Below, piece by piece: positions 1 through 8,959 of a stretch of 64,000 nt of DNA. Numbering within the stretch: the stretch's first letter is position 1; every line of letters begins with the position of its first letter. The stretch covers positions 930,001 through 994,000 of the forward strand of contig NZ_JAJTTH010000001.1 in the NCBI RefSeq assembly GCF_021341665.1, written 5' to 3'. A program made the translations under genes and the position numbers. Under the pieces are notes generated by a model. That model made no database searches. It saw only the letters and a list, made by a program, of their open reading frames with translations, and was not told the origin of the DNA. This stretch comes from Pseudomonas sp. Au-Pse12. GTDB taxonomy: Bacteria > Pseudomonadota > Gammaproteobacteria > Pseudomonadales > Pseudomonadaceae.

Positions 1-1878
1 GTCACGCTCGCCGTGGGGCTTGAGGTTGATCAGCAGGCGGCCGCTGTTGAGGGTGGCGTTGTCGCCGTCGACACCGATGTAGGACGACAGGCTTTGCACC
101 GCCGGGTCCTGCAGGATGATCTTCGCCAGGTCCTGCTGGCGCTGGCTCATGGCGGCGAAGGACACCGACTGCGGCGCCTCGGAAATGCCCTGGATGACCC
201 CAGTGTCCTGCACCGGGAAGAAGCCCTTGGGCACCACCATGTAGAGGAACACGGTCAGGCCCAGGGTGCCGACGGCCACCATCAGGGTCAGGAACTGGTG
301 CTTGAGCACCCACTGCAACTTGCGCCCGTAGCTTTCGATCAGCCAGTCGATCCAGGCCCCGCTGGCACGATAGAAGCGCCCCTGCTGTTCCGGCTTGGGC
401 TCGGGCTTGAGCAGCCGGGCACACATCATCGGGGTCAGGGTCAGGGACACCACCAGGGAAATCAGTATCGCCACCGCCAGGGTGATGGCGAACTCGCGAA
501 ACAGCCGCCCGACCACATCGGCCATGAACAGCAGCGGGATCAGCACCGCGATCAGCGACAGGGTCAGGGAAATCAGGGTGAAGCCGATCTGCTTGGCGCC
601 CTTGAGCGCCGCCTGCAGCGGGCTGTCGCCCTCCTCGATGAAGCGCGAGATGTTCTCCAGCATGACGATGGCGTCGTCCACCACGAAACCGGTGGCGATG
701 GTCAGGGCCATCAGGGTCAGGTTGTTCACCGAAAAACCGGCCAGGTACATCACGCCGAAGGTGCCGATCAGCGACAGAGGCACGGCAATCGACGGAATGA
801 TGGTGGCACTGGCGCGGCGCAGAAAGAGAAAGGTCACCATCACCACCAGGGCAATGGCGATCAACAGTTCGTGCTGCACATCCTTGACCGAAGCGCGGAT
901 GGTCTGGGTGCGGTCGGTGAGCACCGTGACGTCGAGGCCGGCCGGCAGGTTGTCGGTGATGCTCGGCAGCAGCGCCTTGATCCGGTCCACCACCTCGATC
1001 ACGTTGGCCCCGGGCTGGCGCTGGATATTCAGCAGCACCGCCTGGTTCTCGTTGGCCCAGGCCGCCAGGCGCTCGTTCTCGGCGCCGTCGACGATCTCGG
1101 CGACATCCTTCAGGCGCAGGGGCGCGCCATTCTTATAGGCCAGGATCAGCTCGGCGTAGTCCTTGGGCGAGGTCAGCTGGTCGTTGGCATCGAGCATCGA
1201 GACCCGGGTCGGGCCGTCGAAGTTGCCCTTGGGCTGGTTGACGTTGGACGCGCCGATCAGGGCGCGCACGTCCGCCAGGTTCAGGCCGTTGGCCGCCAGG
1301 GCCTCGGGGTTGACCTTGATCCGCACCGCCTGGCGCTGGCCGCCGGCAATGCTGACCATGCCGACGCCGCTGATCTGGGCGATCTTCTGCGCCATGCGCG
1401 TGTCCACCAGGTCATTGAGCTTGGGCAGCAACATGGTCTTGGAGGTGATGGCCAGGGTCAGCACCGGGGTGTCCGCCGGGTTGACCTTGTTGTACACCGG
1501 CGGCGCCGGCAGGTCCTTGGGTAACAGGTTGGTGGCGGCGTTGATCGCCGCCTGCACCTGCTGCTCGGCCACGTCCATATTGATGTCGAGGCTGAAGCGC
1601 AGGGTCAGCACCGAGGCGCCGCCGGAGCTGGTGGACGCCATCTGGGTCAGGCCCGGCATCTGCCCGAACTGGCGCTCCAGGGGCGCGGTGACCGCGCTGG
1701 TCATCACGTCCGGGCTGGCCCCGGGGTACAGGGTCATGACCCGGATGGTCGGGTAGTCCACCTGGGGCAAGGCCGACACCGGCAACAGGCGATAGGCAAT
1801 CAGGCCGGCCAGGACAATGGCCAGCATGCTCAGGGTGGTGGCTACCGGACGGAGGATGAACAGCCGCGAGAAATTCAT
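1..1878 (-). CDS. muxB: RND multidrug efflux permease MuxB (MdtB-like), 3' end outside window
   Basis: Inner-membrane RND pump subunit that exports drugs by proton antiport, working with the adaptor MuxA and normally a second permease MuxC and an outer-membrane channel. The first 626 residues are visible. They start [16 protein letters not shown], as expected of the MdtB/MuxB family, with the first membrane helix at about 12-30, the large periplasmic loop, and a helix stretch with [14 protein letters not shown] that carries the proton-relay Asp pair of RND pumps. The gene's ATG overlaps the muxA stop by 4 bases (ATGA), so the two are co-transcribed and translationally coupled. About 400 further residues, and presumably muxC-opmB, lie to the left of the window. 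Family assignment is firm; the symbol rests on operon order and similarity to the P. aeruginosa system. Confidence 0.88.
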   Translation of the reverse strand, partial: MNFSRLFILRPVATTLSMLAIVLAGLIAYRLLPVSALPQVDYPTIRVMTLYPGASPDVMTSAVTAPLERQFGQMPGLTQMASTSSGGASVLTLRFSLDINMDVAEQQVQAAINAATNLLPKDLPAPPVYNKVNPADTPVLTLAITSKTMLLPKLNDLVDTRMAQKIAQISGVGMVSIAGGQRQAVRIKVNPEALAANGLNLADVRALIGASNVNQPKGNFDGPTRVSMLDANDQLTSPKDYAELILAYKNGAPLRLKDVAEIVDGAENERLAAWANENQAVLLNIQRQPGANVIEVVDRIKALLPSITDNLPAGLDVTVLTDRTQTIRASVKDVQHELLIAIALVVMVTFLFLRRASATIIPSIAVPLSLIGTFGVMYLAGFSVNNLTLMALTIATGFVVDDAIVMLENISRFIEEGDSPLQAALKGAKQIGFTLISLTLSLIAVLIPLLFMADVVGRLFREFAITLAVAILISLVVSLTLTPMMCARLLKPEPKPEQQGRFYRASGAWIDWLIESYGRKLQWVLKHQFLTLMVAVGTLGLTVFLYMVVPKGFFPVQDTGVIQGISEAPQSVSFAAMSQRQQDLAKIILQDPAVQSLSSYIGVDGDNATLNSGRLLINLKPHGERD

Positions 1879-3197
1879 GCGCCGACCTTTTGCGCCTTGC
1901 CATCAGCCGGCTTGCCATCCGCGGCCGGCGCACCGGCGGGCTTGCCCTGCAAGTGTTCGGTCGGGGTGACGGGCACGGCCGAGCTGTCGTTGACCACTTC
2001 CACCTCGCTGCCGTCCTTGAGGCGGTCGGTGCCCTCCATCACGACGCGGTCGCCGGCCTGCAGGCCGTCCTGGATCACCGTCGACTCGCCGTTGCTGTCG
2101 CCCACCTTGAGCGAACGGATCTTCACCTTGTTGTCGCCATCCAGGGCGTAGACGAAGGTGCCGTTGGTGCCGAACTGGATCGCCGCCGAAGGCGCCAGCA
2201 CCACGTTCTTCAGGGTGTCGGCCAGCAGCCGCACATTGACGAACTGGTTGGGGAACAGGCCCTGGTCGAGGTTATCGAAGCGCGCCTTGAATTTCAGGGT
2301 GCCGGTGGTGGTGTCGATCTGGTTGTCCAGGCTTTGCAGCACGCCGCTGGCCTGCAGCTTGACGTCGCCGCGGTCCCAGGCTTCCACCGGCAGCTTGGCG
2401 CCGCTGTGGTAACGCTTGAGCACGGTGTCCAGGCTGTTTTCCGGCAGGGTGAAGGCCACGCTGATCGGCTGGGTCTGGGTGATGATCACCAGCGCCGTGG
2501 TGTCATTGGCCGACACCAGGTTGCCCACATCCAGCTGGCGCAGGCCCACGCGCCCGGCGATCGGTGCGCGGATATTGGTGAATTCGAGGTTGAGCTTGGC
2601 GTCGTTGACCGCCGCCTGATTGGTCTTGACCGTGCCCTGGTACTGGCCCACCAGCGCCGCGGCGGTGTCCAGGGTCTGCTTGGCGATGCTGTCCTGGGCA
2701 TACAGGCCGCGGTAGCGCTCAAGGTCGACCTGGGCGTTCTTCAGTTGGGCCTGGTTCTGCAGCAAGGTGCCTTCGGCCTGGAGCAAGGCGTTCTGGTAGG
2801 GACGCGGATCGATCTGCGCCAGCAGGTCGCCGGCCTTGACCCGCTGCCCTTCCTCGAAGTTGATCTTGACCAGCTCCCCCGCCACCCGGCTGCGCACATT
2901 GATGGTGTTCAGCGCGGTGACCGTGCCCAGGGCCTTGAAGTACACCGCGAAATCGCCCTGGGTCACCGGCGCCACGCGCACCGGGATCGGCCCGCTGGCA
3001 CCGCCGAAACCGGGGCGCATGCTGCCGCTGCGCCCGGTATGCCCGGCCGCGGCCTTCGCCTGGGCGCCCTCCTTGGGGGCGTTGCCGGCGGGCCAGAACT
3101 TCCAGCACAGGCCGGCGACCAGCAGCAGGACAAACAGGCCGAACGGCCAGCGACGAGAGTGGCGGGGAGCAGAGGATTGCATGGAGTGATCAACCAT
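1875..3197 (-). CDS. muxA: RND efflux membrane-fusion (adaptor) protein MuxA
   Basis: Periplasmic adaptor that links the RND permease to the outer-membrane channel. 440 residues from the ATG at 3197 ([12 protein letters not shown]...); an earlier in-frame start at 3242 would add residues with no family match. One N-terminal membrane anchor ([19 protein letters not shown]) is followed by the beta-barrel and biotinyl-lipoyl half-motifs ([17 protein letters not shown]...[21 protein letters not shown]), an alpha-hairpin with Gln/Ala-rich heptads, and the second half-motif with [18 protein letters not shown] sequence. The C-terminal tail is Pro/Ala/Lys-rich. It is the first gene of the operon and overlaps muxB by ATGA. 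No adjacent regulator gene is present; the next gene upstream is tpx, on the same strand but behind its own terminator. Confidence 0.9.
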   Translation of the reverse strand: MVDHSMQSSAPRHSRRWPFGLFVLLLVAGLCWKFWPAGNAPKEGAQAKAAAGHTGRSGSMRPGFGGASGPIPVRVAPVTQGDFAVYFKALGTVTALNTINVRSRVAGELVKINFEEGQRVKAGDLLAQIDPRPYQNALLQAEGTLLQNQAQLKNAQVDLERYRGLYAQDSIAKQTLDTAAALVGQYQGTVKTNQAAVNDAKLNLEFTNIRAPIAGRVGLRQLDVGNLVSANDTTALVIITQTQPISVAFTLPENSLDTVLKRYHSGAKLPVEAWDRGDVKLQASGVLQSLDNQIDTTTGTLKFKARFDNLDQGLFPNQFVNVRLLADTLKNVVLAPSAAIQFGTNGTFVYALDGDNKVKIRSLKVGDSNGESTVIQDGLQAGDRVVMEGTDRLKDGSEVEVVNDSSAVPVTPTEHLQGKPAGAPAADGKPADGKAQKVGA

Positions 3198-3326
3198 TGG
3201 GCGCGTGGGAGTCTTCTTTGAGGAAGGCTGAAAGATAAGCACTAGAGCGGTTTTAGCAAAGCGCCTTTACCGGCAATTTACCTTTGACTGACGTTTTAAG
3301 GTGCGGCGCTAAGCCACTGAAGCACA

Positions 3327-3357
3327 AATAAAAACGGCCTGGACAGAGCCAGGCCGT
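3327..3357 (-). terminator. Rho-independent terminator of tpx
   Basis: Read on the minus strand, a 9-bp perfect stem (ACGGCCTGG / CCAGGCCGT) with a 6-base loop is followed by a T-rich run (TTTTATT). It sits 19 bases past the tpx stop and separates tpx from muxA. Confidence 0.85.
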
Positions 3358-3375
3358 GAATAATTGTAAAACCTG

Positions 3376-3876
3376 TTACTTGAGCACAGCCAGGGCCGCG
3401 TCGTAGTTCGGCTCCTCGGCGATTTCCTTGACCAGCTCGCTGTGCAGCACGGTGTCGTTTTCATCCAGCACCACCACGGCGCGGGCGGTCAGGCCGGCCA
3501 GCGGGCCGTCGGCGATGGCCACGCCGTAGTTCTCGATGAACTCGCGGCCGCGCAAGGTCGACAGGTTCTGCACGTTTTCCAGGCCTTCAGCACCGCAGAA
3601 GCGCGCCTGGGCGAACGGCAGGTCGGCGGAGATGCACAGCACCACGGTGTTGGCCAGCTCGTTGGCCTGGGCGTTGAACTTGCGCACCGACGTGGCGCAG
3701 GTCGGGGTGTCGACGCTTGGGAAGATGTTCAGCACCTTGCGCTTGCCGGCGAGGCTGCTCAGGGAAACGTCGGCCAGGCCGGCGCCCACCAGGGTGAACG
3801 CAGGGGCTTTGGAACCGACTTGCGGCAGTTGGCCATTAACTTGGACCGGGTTGCCTTTGAGAGTGACTTGAGCCAT
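3376..3876 (-). CDS. tpx: Thiol peroxidase (atypical 2-Cys peroxiredoxin)
   Basis: Reduces hydrogen and alkyl hydroperoxides using thioredoxin; in this family it is cytoplasmic or periplasmic, and no signal peptide is visible here. 166 residues from [13 protein letters not shown]. The peroxidatic Cys lies in [15 protein letters not shown] and the resolving Cys in [14 protein letters not shown] context (QARFCGAEG), the usual 1-Cys/resolving-Cys spacing of Tpx. The start at 3876 is preferred over one at 3915 because it matches the family N-terminus and has a GGAGTCC-type ribosome site upstream. Monocistronic, with its own terminator. Nothing unusual in composition. Confidence 0.95.
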   Translation of the reverse strand: MAQVTLKGNPVQVNGQLPQVGSKAPAFTLVGAGLADVSLSSLAGKRKVLNIFPSVDTPTCATSVRKFNAQANELANTVVLCISADLPFAQARFCGAEGLENVQNLSTLRGREFIENYGVAIADGPLAGLTARAVVVLDENDTVLHSELVKEIAEEPNYDAALAVLK

Positions 3877-4004
3877 GAACGGAGTCCTTATTGAACAGTG
3901 ATGATGAAACAGCAATGTGAAATTCTTGAGAGGCCGAAGTTAAGCATGAAACGGCGCGAGCACCTATTGCCCCACGGATAAATTGTCCAACAACCACGGC
4001 CCAT

Positions 4005-4080
4005 GGCAGGAGCGGGCTGGCCAGCGAAGGCGGTTTCGAAGCGTGCATCCGGCTCGCGGGTCTCTTCGCCGGCAAGATCA
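4005..4080. repeat. REP-like palindromic element
   Basis: Two arms of the common Pseudomonas REP family, GGAGCGGGCTGGCCAGCGAAGG and an inverted CTTCGCCGGCAAGATC, face each other across about 35 bases. The element touches the stop codon of the SRPBCC gene. The rest of 3877-4004 shows nothing beyond the tpx upstream region. Confidence 0.6.
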
Positions 4081-4521
4081 CCCCAGCAAGCGCAACATGT
4101 TGCGATGCCGGGCATCGAAAATCCGCGCCATGTAGGCGTTGACCATCAACCACTCCAAAGGTGCGCCGCCAATGGCCCGATACGTCACACGGTCGGTGTA
4201 CAGGGTGCCCCCTTCGGCGGCCTCGACCCGGTGTTCATGACGAAAGGCACGCAGTGGCCCCTTGAGCATCTCGTCGACAAAATGCCGATCGCTGACCTCA
4301 CGTATAACCACCGTCCATTTCGCCGGTATGACACCGAACATCCAGTGCAAGAAGCTGAACTGGCGCCCGACGCTGATGCGCAGGTCATTGATGTCGAGGC
4401 CTCCCAGGGGTGTCACGCGTTCGGGAAATATCTTCGGAAAGTTGGCCCCTTCGAGACAGAAATCCAGCACCTGGGCCGGGCTGCGGCCCGGCAGAAAAGT
4501 CGTGCGCTCAACGACAGGCAT
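4078..4521 (-). CDS. SRPBCC-fold protein (polyketide cyclase/START-like)
   Basis: 147 residues from MPVVERTTFLPGRSPAQ. The pattern of an N-terminal beta strand, a helix with FPxIFPERVTP, and repeated strands ending in a long C-terminal helix (MVNAYMARIFDARHRNMLRLL) is that of the SRPBCC/START ligand-binding fold, often annotated as ligand-binding or coenzyme Q-binding-like. The substrate cannot be told. An upstream ATG at 4536 lacks a ribosome site, whereas the ATG at 4521 has GGAG nine bases before it. It stands alone, divergent from the J-domain module. Confidence 0.6.
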   Translation of the reverse strand: MPVVERTTFLPGRSPAQVLDFCLEGANFPKIFPERVTPLGGLDINDLRISVGRQFSFLHWMFGVIPAKWTVVIREVSDRHFVDEMLKGPLRAFRHEHRVEAAEGGTLYTDRVTYRAIGGAPLEWLMVNAYMARIFDARHRNMLRLLG

Positions 4522-4536
4522 ACCTGAAAGCTCCAT

Positions 4537-4878
4537 TTTTAATCAGTCATATCTTTATGATTAACATCACATACCGATCACAAGATATTGTTTTTATTGA
4601 GTTTTTATCAATCAATAAACAACATTAACTAATCCATTCAATTTACAAGGAAATAATCACAAATCACTTTAAGCAAAGGTCTCGCCCCACAGCCATTTTC
4701 GCCGCCTCCATTGCCACCGTCCCCAGCCGCCACGCCGCTGCCGACTATAGCGCTGTCACCCCGCCAGGCGTTCTTGCCCTGGCACTTTTCAATAGACGGA
4801 TTCAAGCCGGGGACTTTTATTCGCGAAACCGGTAGGGTGCGCAATTTCATCCGGCCTTGCCTGGAGTTCTACCCCCTA
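4537..4878. other. Intergenic region, AT-rich left half
   Basis: About 340 bases without a convincing gene between two divergently transcribed genes. The stretch 4545-4680 is markedly AT-rich compared with its surroundings and must hold promoters for both sides; no clear -10/-35 pair or operator could be fixed by eye. An in-frame extension of the J-domain gene back to 4711 exists but has no domain support. Confidence 0.5.
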
Positions 4879-6501
4879 ATGAGTTGCTGGACCCTGCTCG
4901 GCCTGCCGGCCACCGCTGACACCCGAACCATCAAGCGCCACTACGCCAGGCTGCTGAAGCAGACTCGCCCGGATGAAGATCCGCAGGGTTTCCAGCGTTT
5001 GCGCGAGGCCTATGAAGTGGCCTTGGCCCATAAGGAGTGGGAGCAACAGCACGAGCCTGCGCAACCCGTCGCCAGCCAGGCCCCGAGCGACAGCGAGCCG
5101 CAGGCGCTGTCGGCGCTGCAGCGGGTCGCCGTCCTGCTCAAGGAACTGCACGTCGACCAGCTCGACCTGCGCTATCAGCAAGCCCAGGAGCAGGCGTGCG
5201 CCTACGAGTTCGAGCTGGCCCTGCTGCGCTATTGCGTCGAGCGCCCGGCGCAGGCTGGCGCAGTGCTGCACTGGGGATTCGAGCATCTGCACTGGATGAG
5301 CGCCTGGCAGCGCCTGGACCTGCCGGAATACCTGGTGCTGGAACTGCAGCAGCAGCTGTATCAACAGGTTCAGGCACCGCTGGTCGCGGCACTGCAGGCC
5401 CGGGATGAAACAGCGTTCCTGCAGGCCTACGCCCAGCGCTCGGCGCACCCCTGGCTGCTGCACCTGCAACATCGCCAATGGTTCAACCATTGGCTGGCGC
5501 AATTGCTGGCGGACAGCCCCTATTGGTCGGTGGCGATCTTCCAGGCGCTGTGCGCCGGCCAGGGCTGGCGATCCGCCGCCGACAACAACTGCCCGGAGGT
5601 GTTTTGGCCGCGCCTGCTCAAACGCCATCAGGCCCCGCTGTTCCTCGCCCGCCAGCGACAGTTGGCGAGCGAGCCACCCAGCACCCCGGAACACCGCGCC
5701 GCGCGCTTGTTGCTGGCGCCCCTGAGCTTCGGCCAGCGCCGTGCCTGGGCCCGGCACCTGGGCAGCCCGGACTGGCAGGCGTGCCACAAGCTGGCGGCGA
5801 GCCTGGCCGCGGACTACCCGGGCGTCGCCGCCGAGATGCCGGCCAGCAACCCGTATTTCTGGCGTGACTGGGAGCACGCCATCAACAGTTGGCCGATGCT
5901 TCTGGGCGTGCTCCTGGCGTGCCTGGTCGGCGCCGCGGGCCAGTACGGCGGGCCAGACAACAGCCCCTGGGAGGTTGTCGGGGTGGCACTGGTCTGGTCC
6001 TTGTGCTTCTGCGCCGCGGGTGAAGGGCTGCAACGGCTCTGGCGGCCCCTGAGCCAGCGCCTGTGGCAATGGGACGAACGCCTCAGCCGGCGCCTGCCGT
6101 GGCGCCAGGCGCCCTATCACTCCATGCAGCTGATCCGCGACCTGTTGCCCGCGGCGCTGCTCGGCGGCCTGCTGGGCGGGGTGATCCACCCGCTGGCCAC
6201 GGTCACTTATCTGGCAACCCTGCTGCTGGTCGCCCTGGGCCGCCAACGCCGGATCGACCCGCTGAGCGCCTGGCAGCGCATCAACCCCTGGCCTCGCCGC
6301 CTGCTGCTGGGCACGGCGCTGATACTGCTGGTGGGCGCACTCGCCACCTTCAAATGGTTCGACGAGCGCCACACAGCCGGGCGCTACCAGGGCCTGCAGC
6401 CCTGGACCGAGCGCCTGTGCGCGCGCATGCCGGCCGATGTCGCCGAGTGCGCGGCCCCCGCCACCGAGGAACAGTGGTACCCCAAGGAGCCCCGACCATG
6501 A
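4879..6501 (+). CDS. J-domain-like membrane protein
   Basis: 540 residues starting MSCWTLLGLPATADTRTIK. Residues 1-60 read like a DnaJ J-domain (helix II KRHYARLLKQTRPDEDPQGF, then LREAYEVAL). The canonical HPD tripeptide that stimulates DnaK ATPase is RPD here, so co-chaperone activity is doubtful. A long Gln/Leu/Trp-rich helical middle follows. At least four hydrophobic segments lie in the C-terminal third (about 340-500, such as LLPAALLGGLLGGVIHPLA and LLLGTALILLVGALATF). It overlaps the next gene by ATGA, so the two form a translationally coupled pair. Proteins of this layout are known in Pseudomonas and Enterobacteria without an assigned role. Confidence 0.7.
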   Translation: MSCWTLLGLPATADTRTIKRHYARLLKQTRPDEDPQGFQRLREAYEVALAHKEWEQQHEPAQPVASQAPSDSEPQALSALQRVAVLLKELHVDQLDLRYQQAQEQACAYEFELALLRYCVERPAQAGAVLHWGFEHLHWMSAWQRLDLPEYLVLELQQQLYQQVQAPLVAALQARDETAFLQAYAQRSAHPWLLHLQHRQWFNHWLAQLLADSPYWSVAIFQALCAGQGWRSAADNNCPEVFWPRLLKRHQAPLFLARQRQLASEPPSTPEHRAARLLLAPLSFGQRRAWARHLGSPDWQACHKLAASLAADYPGVAAEMPASNPYFWRDWEHAINSWPMLLGVLLACLVGAAGQYGGPDNSPWEVVGVALVWSLCFCAAGEGLQRLWRPLSQRLWQWDERLSRRLPWRQAPYHSMQLIRDLLPAALLGGLLGGVIHPLATVTYLATLLLVALGRQRRIDPLSAWQRINPWPRRLLLGTALILLVGALATFKWFDERHTAGRYQGLQPWTERLCARMPADVAECAAPATEEQWYPKEPRP

Positions 6502-7478
6502 GCCAGCGTCCCTTGCTGATTTTTGGTTGCGCGCTGATTTTCGGCCTGTTTGCACTGCTCGGCGCCGGCGCCCCGATTGCCCGCTTCGAACTCTGGCTGG
6601 CGGGCCTGGACAGCCGCGCCAGTGCCGAGGCCTCGGCCCGCGCGCCGCTGATCGACTGCGTCAACCAGTACGATGTGCCGTGGCGCCTGGGCTACTACAC
6701 CTACGGCACTCAATCGGCCTGGCGCCTGGCGTTCGCCGACCTGCTGAACAACGCCAGGGATTTTGCCGACAGCGCGAAAACCGACATGGACACCCTGCCC
6801 AGCCGAGAATGCGAACCGCGCATGCTCTATCGCCTGCGCCATCTGCAACCCGATGCCCCGCTGATCGGCCTCGCCGAACGCTACATCGACGCCCTGCATC
6901 AGGCCAACCTTGCCCGCCACGCCCACTCCAGCGCGGTGCCCGGCGCCTACATGCCGGCCGAGGAAGACCCGGCCACCGTGGCCTTGCTCAAGCCCAGGTT
7001 CGACCGCTACCTGCAAGCCTCCGCCGACCTGCGCAGTGCCCTGGCCAGCGCGGACATCGACGCCCGACGCGAGCAACAGCGGCTGCTTGAGCAGCGCCTG
7101 GGCCAGGACAGCCACTGGCATTTGCTGGGCTACATGATCCAGGCACGGCTCACGGTCGAGCAGCTCAGCCAGGGCGTACGCGAAAAAACCCTGACCCCGG
7201 AGCAACTGGCCCAGGCCAGCCACGAGCTGCAGCAGGCCTGGGATGCCGGGCAACCCTGGCGCAACCGGCCACAGAACGGTCGCAGCCAGCCGGCCTATTA
7301 CCTGTGGGGGCAGATCGCGCGGCCGGCGCAGCGCTACCAGCAGGCCCTGCAGGGCTTGCATCAGGACTGGCAGGAACGAGCCGCGCCGGAGCGCCTGAGC
7401 GAGGATTATCACGCCGTGGTGCGGGCCTACGACTCGCTGCTCAGCTACTACAACAAGCAGGCCCAAGTGGATTACTGA
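6498..7478 (+). CDS. DUF3829-like exported or anchored protein
   Basis: 326 residues beginning MSQRPLLIFGCALIFGLFALL, an uncleaved signal/anchor. A soluble alpha-helical domain follows, with NQYDVPWRLGYYTYG near the start and YHAVVRAYDSLLSYYN at the end. This resembles the YiiG/DUF3829 pattern of helical, probably periplasmic proteins, but the match is by eye. It begins inside the stop codon of the J-domain gene (ATGA), and the pair probably acts together at the envelope. No catalytic motif seen. Confidence 0.5.
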   Translation: MSQRPLLIFGCALIFGLFALLGAGAPIARFELWLAGLDSRASAEASARAPLIDCVNQYDVPWRLGYYTYGTQSAWRLAFADLLNNARDFADSAKTDMDTLPSRECEPRMLYRLRHLQPDAPLIGLAERYIDALHQANLARHAHSSAVPGAYMPAEEDPATVALLKPRFDRYLQASADLRSALASADIDARREQQRLLEQRLGQDSHWHLLGYMIQARLTVEQLSQGVREKTLTPEQLAQASHELQQAWDAGQPWRNRPQNGRSQPAYYLWGQIARPAQRYQQALQGLHQDWQERAAPERLSEDYHAVVRAYDSLLSYYNKQAQVDY

Positions 7479-7520
7479 AAGCGGCGGCAACCCCATGGAG
7501 CGCCGCCGGATCAACAGCAG

Positions 7521-8192
7521 CTAGCGCGCCTTGAGCTTGGCGAACGACTGATGAAAGTCCGCGGCCCAGCCGTCGATGACGTTTTTCACGTCCTCGGCCT
7601 TCATCACCTGGCTGTCATTCTCCAGGGGCTTGCCGGTGCCCTTGCGCACCACCTGGGCAATCACCTTGCCGTTGCTGCCATCGAGAAACACCGCCTCGGT
7701 GCCGAGGGTGGTCTGCTGATCCCGGATCCCGGTGGCGGTGCTCACCGCCGCCGCCACCAGGGCCACGGGAATCACTTCATAAGGTTTCAGGCCTTCTGTC
7801 TTGCTGCTGACCGCGGTGATGGCCGCGCGTACGACCACCACGCCTGGGCCGGGGCCCTGAGCCAGAGGCAGGCTGCGGGCCGCCTCGCGCCTGAGGGCCT
7901 GGTCGTAGTACTGGTTGATCGCGTTGAGGGTGCTCTGGGGAATCTTCGCCGTGGCTTGGGGCTGAGGGTAGAACTGGGTGGGTTCGATATAGATCGCCCG
8001 GTACCGGCTGACCTCCAGCTTGGGATCGACCCAGCGCATCACCTCCACCCCGGAGGGCGACTTGGCCTCCTTGAGGCGGCTGTAGTCCTGGAGAAACCCG
8101 GAATACTCGTCGGGCTGAGTCAGGTTGCTGGAGCAGCCGACCAGTGCCAGGGAGGCCAGGCACGCCGTGCCAATCATCAGTGCAAGCTTCAT
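7521..8192 (-). CDS. DUF3313-family lipoprotein
   Basis: 223 residues with a lipoprotein signal peptide ending in the lipobox LALVGC (Cys20), so it is a lipid-anchored envelope protein. The mature part has the DUF3313 pattern: YSGFLQDYSRLKEAKSPSG near the start, then IYIEPTQFYPQP, and a Gly/Ala-rich middle (VIPVALVAAAVSTATG). The function of the family is unknown. It converges with the gene pair on its left, ending 42 bases after the DUF3829-like gene. No operon partner. Confidence 0.72.
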   Translation of the reverse strand: MKLALMIGTACLASLALVGCSSNLTQPDEYSGFLQDYSRLKEAKSPSGVEVMRWVDPKLEVSRYRAIYIEPTQFYPQPQATAKIPQSTLNAINQYYDQALRREAARSLPLAQGPGPGVVVVRAAITAVSSKTEGLKPYEVIPVALVAAAVSTATGIRDQQTTLGTEAVFLDGSNGKVIAQVVRKGTGKPLENDSQVMKAEDVKNVIDGWAADFHQSFAKLKAR

Positions 8193-8371
8193 GGGTAACT
8201 CCTGTAGGTGAAGCAGCCAGGAACTGGCCAGGGGGAGTTAATGGTATAGCCAAAGGAAGATCGCCGGGTGGGTGTTTTTTCAGGGCCGCAACGCCCGTGA
8301 GACCTGTCGCATCGTCGATCTTTCGCCGCCGTCGCCAACGCCCCCCCCAAAAAAACTGCCCCAGGATTACT

Positions 8372-8456
8372 GCAGGAGCTGGCTTGCCAGCGAAGGCGAT
8401 CCTCAGGCCGGTGCAAGGTTCGAGGCCCCCTTCGCCGGCAAAGCCGGCTCCTGCCA
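8372..8456. repeat. Paired inverted REP elements (BIME-like)
   Basis: GCAGGAGCTGGCTTGCCAGCGAAG is followed about 30 bases later by its inverted relative, CTTCGCCGGCAAAGCCGGCTC. Each arm also forms its own hairpin. It lies directly after the DUF934 gene, a usual place for Pseudomonas REP doublets, which can act as transcription stops. Confidence 0.75.
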
Positions 8457-8464
8457 CGGGGCGG

Positions 8465-8959
8465 TCAGCGGCGGCGGAACAATGGGCGCGGTTCGATCAC
8501 CGAGCGGCCATAGAGCACGCTCATGCCCGCCAGGCCCTTGAGGGCATCCAGCGCGCATTTGTCTTCGCGCACGGCAAAGCTGTCGAAGCCACATTGGCGC
8601 ATGTGGCTGAGCTGGTCGCGCAGCACATCGCCGATGGCGCGCAACTCACCCATCCAGCCCAGCCGAGTGCGCAGCAGGTACGCCTGGCTGTAACCCCGGC
8701 CATCACGAAAGCTCGGGAAGTCCACGGCGATCAGCGGGATCAGCTTGAGCCAGGGCTTGAGGCTTTCCACTTCGTCGTCCGGGCCGATCCACACGCCATC
8801 CCGGGCCGGGTGATGCTCGATGCGGCGAATCAGCCACAGGGCCAGCGGCAGGATCAGCGGCCCCTCGGGCAGCGCCGCGTCGACTTCGCGCACCAGGCTC
8901 CAGGCATCGTCCTCCACCAACCGGGCTTCACCTTCATGCAAACGCAGCAGGTTGTTCAT
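8465..8959 (-). CDS. DUF934 protein, partner of sulfite reductase
   Basis: 164 residues. DUF934 proteins (sometimes annotated CysH-like or as oxidoreductases probably involved in sulfite reduction) accompany ferredoxin-type sulfite reductases. Visible family marks are LLRTRLGWMGELRAIGDVLRDQ and the C-terminal RSVIEPRPLFRRR. The ATG lies within the reductase stop (ATGA overlap), so the two are translated together. It carries no cofactor motif that I recognise. In P. aeruginosa the equivalent gene, PA4129, sits in the cyanide-inducible ccoN4 cluster, which fits the neighbours here. Confidence 0.82.
   Translation of the reverse strand: MNNLLRLHEGEARLVEDDAWSLVREVDAALPEGPLILPLALWLIRRIEHHPARDGVWIGPDDEVESLKPWLKLIPLIAVDFPSFRDGRGYSQAYLLRTRLGWMGELRAIGDVLRDQLSHMRQCGFDSFAVREDKCALDALKGLAGMSVLYGRSVIEPRPLFRRR

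Noticed and set aside
13..1524. Long plus-strand open frame opposite muxB
   Set aside because: It is the antisense shadow of a well-conserved RND permease; composition (many His/Gln/Gly) is typical of a reverse-frame artefact in high-GC DNA.
4876..6555. Minus-strand open frame of 559 codons over the J-domain gene
   Set aside because: Shadow of the supported J-domain/DUF3829 pair; no domain, no ribosome site.
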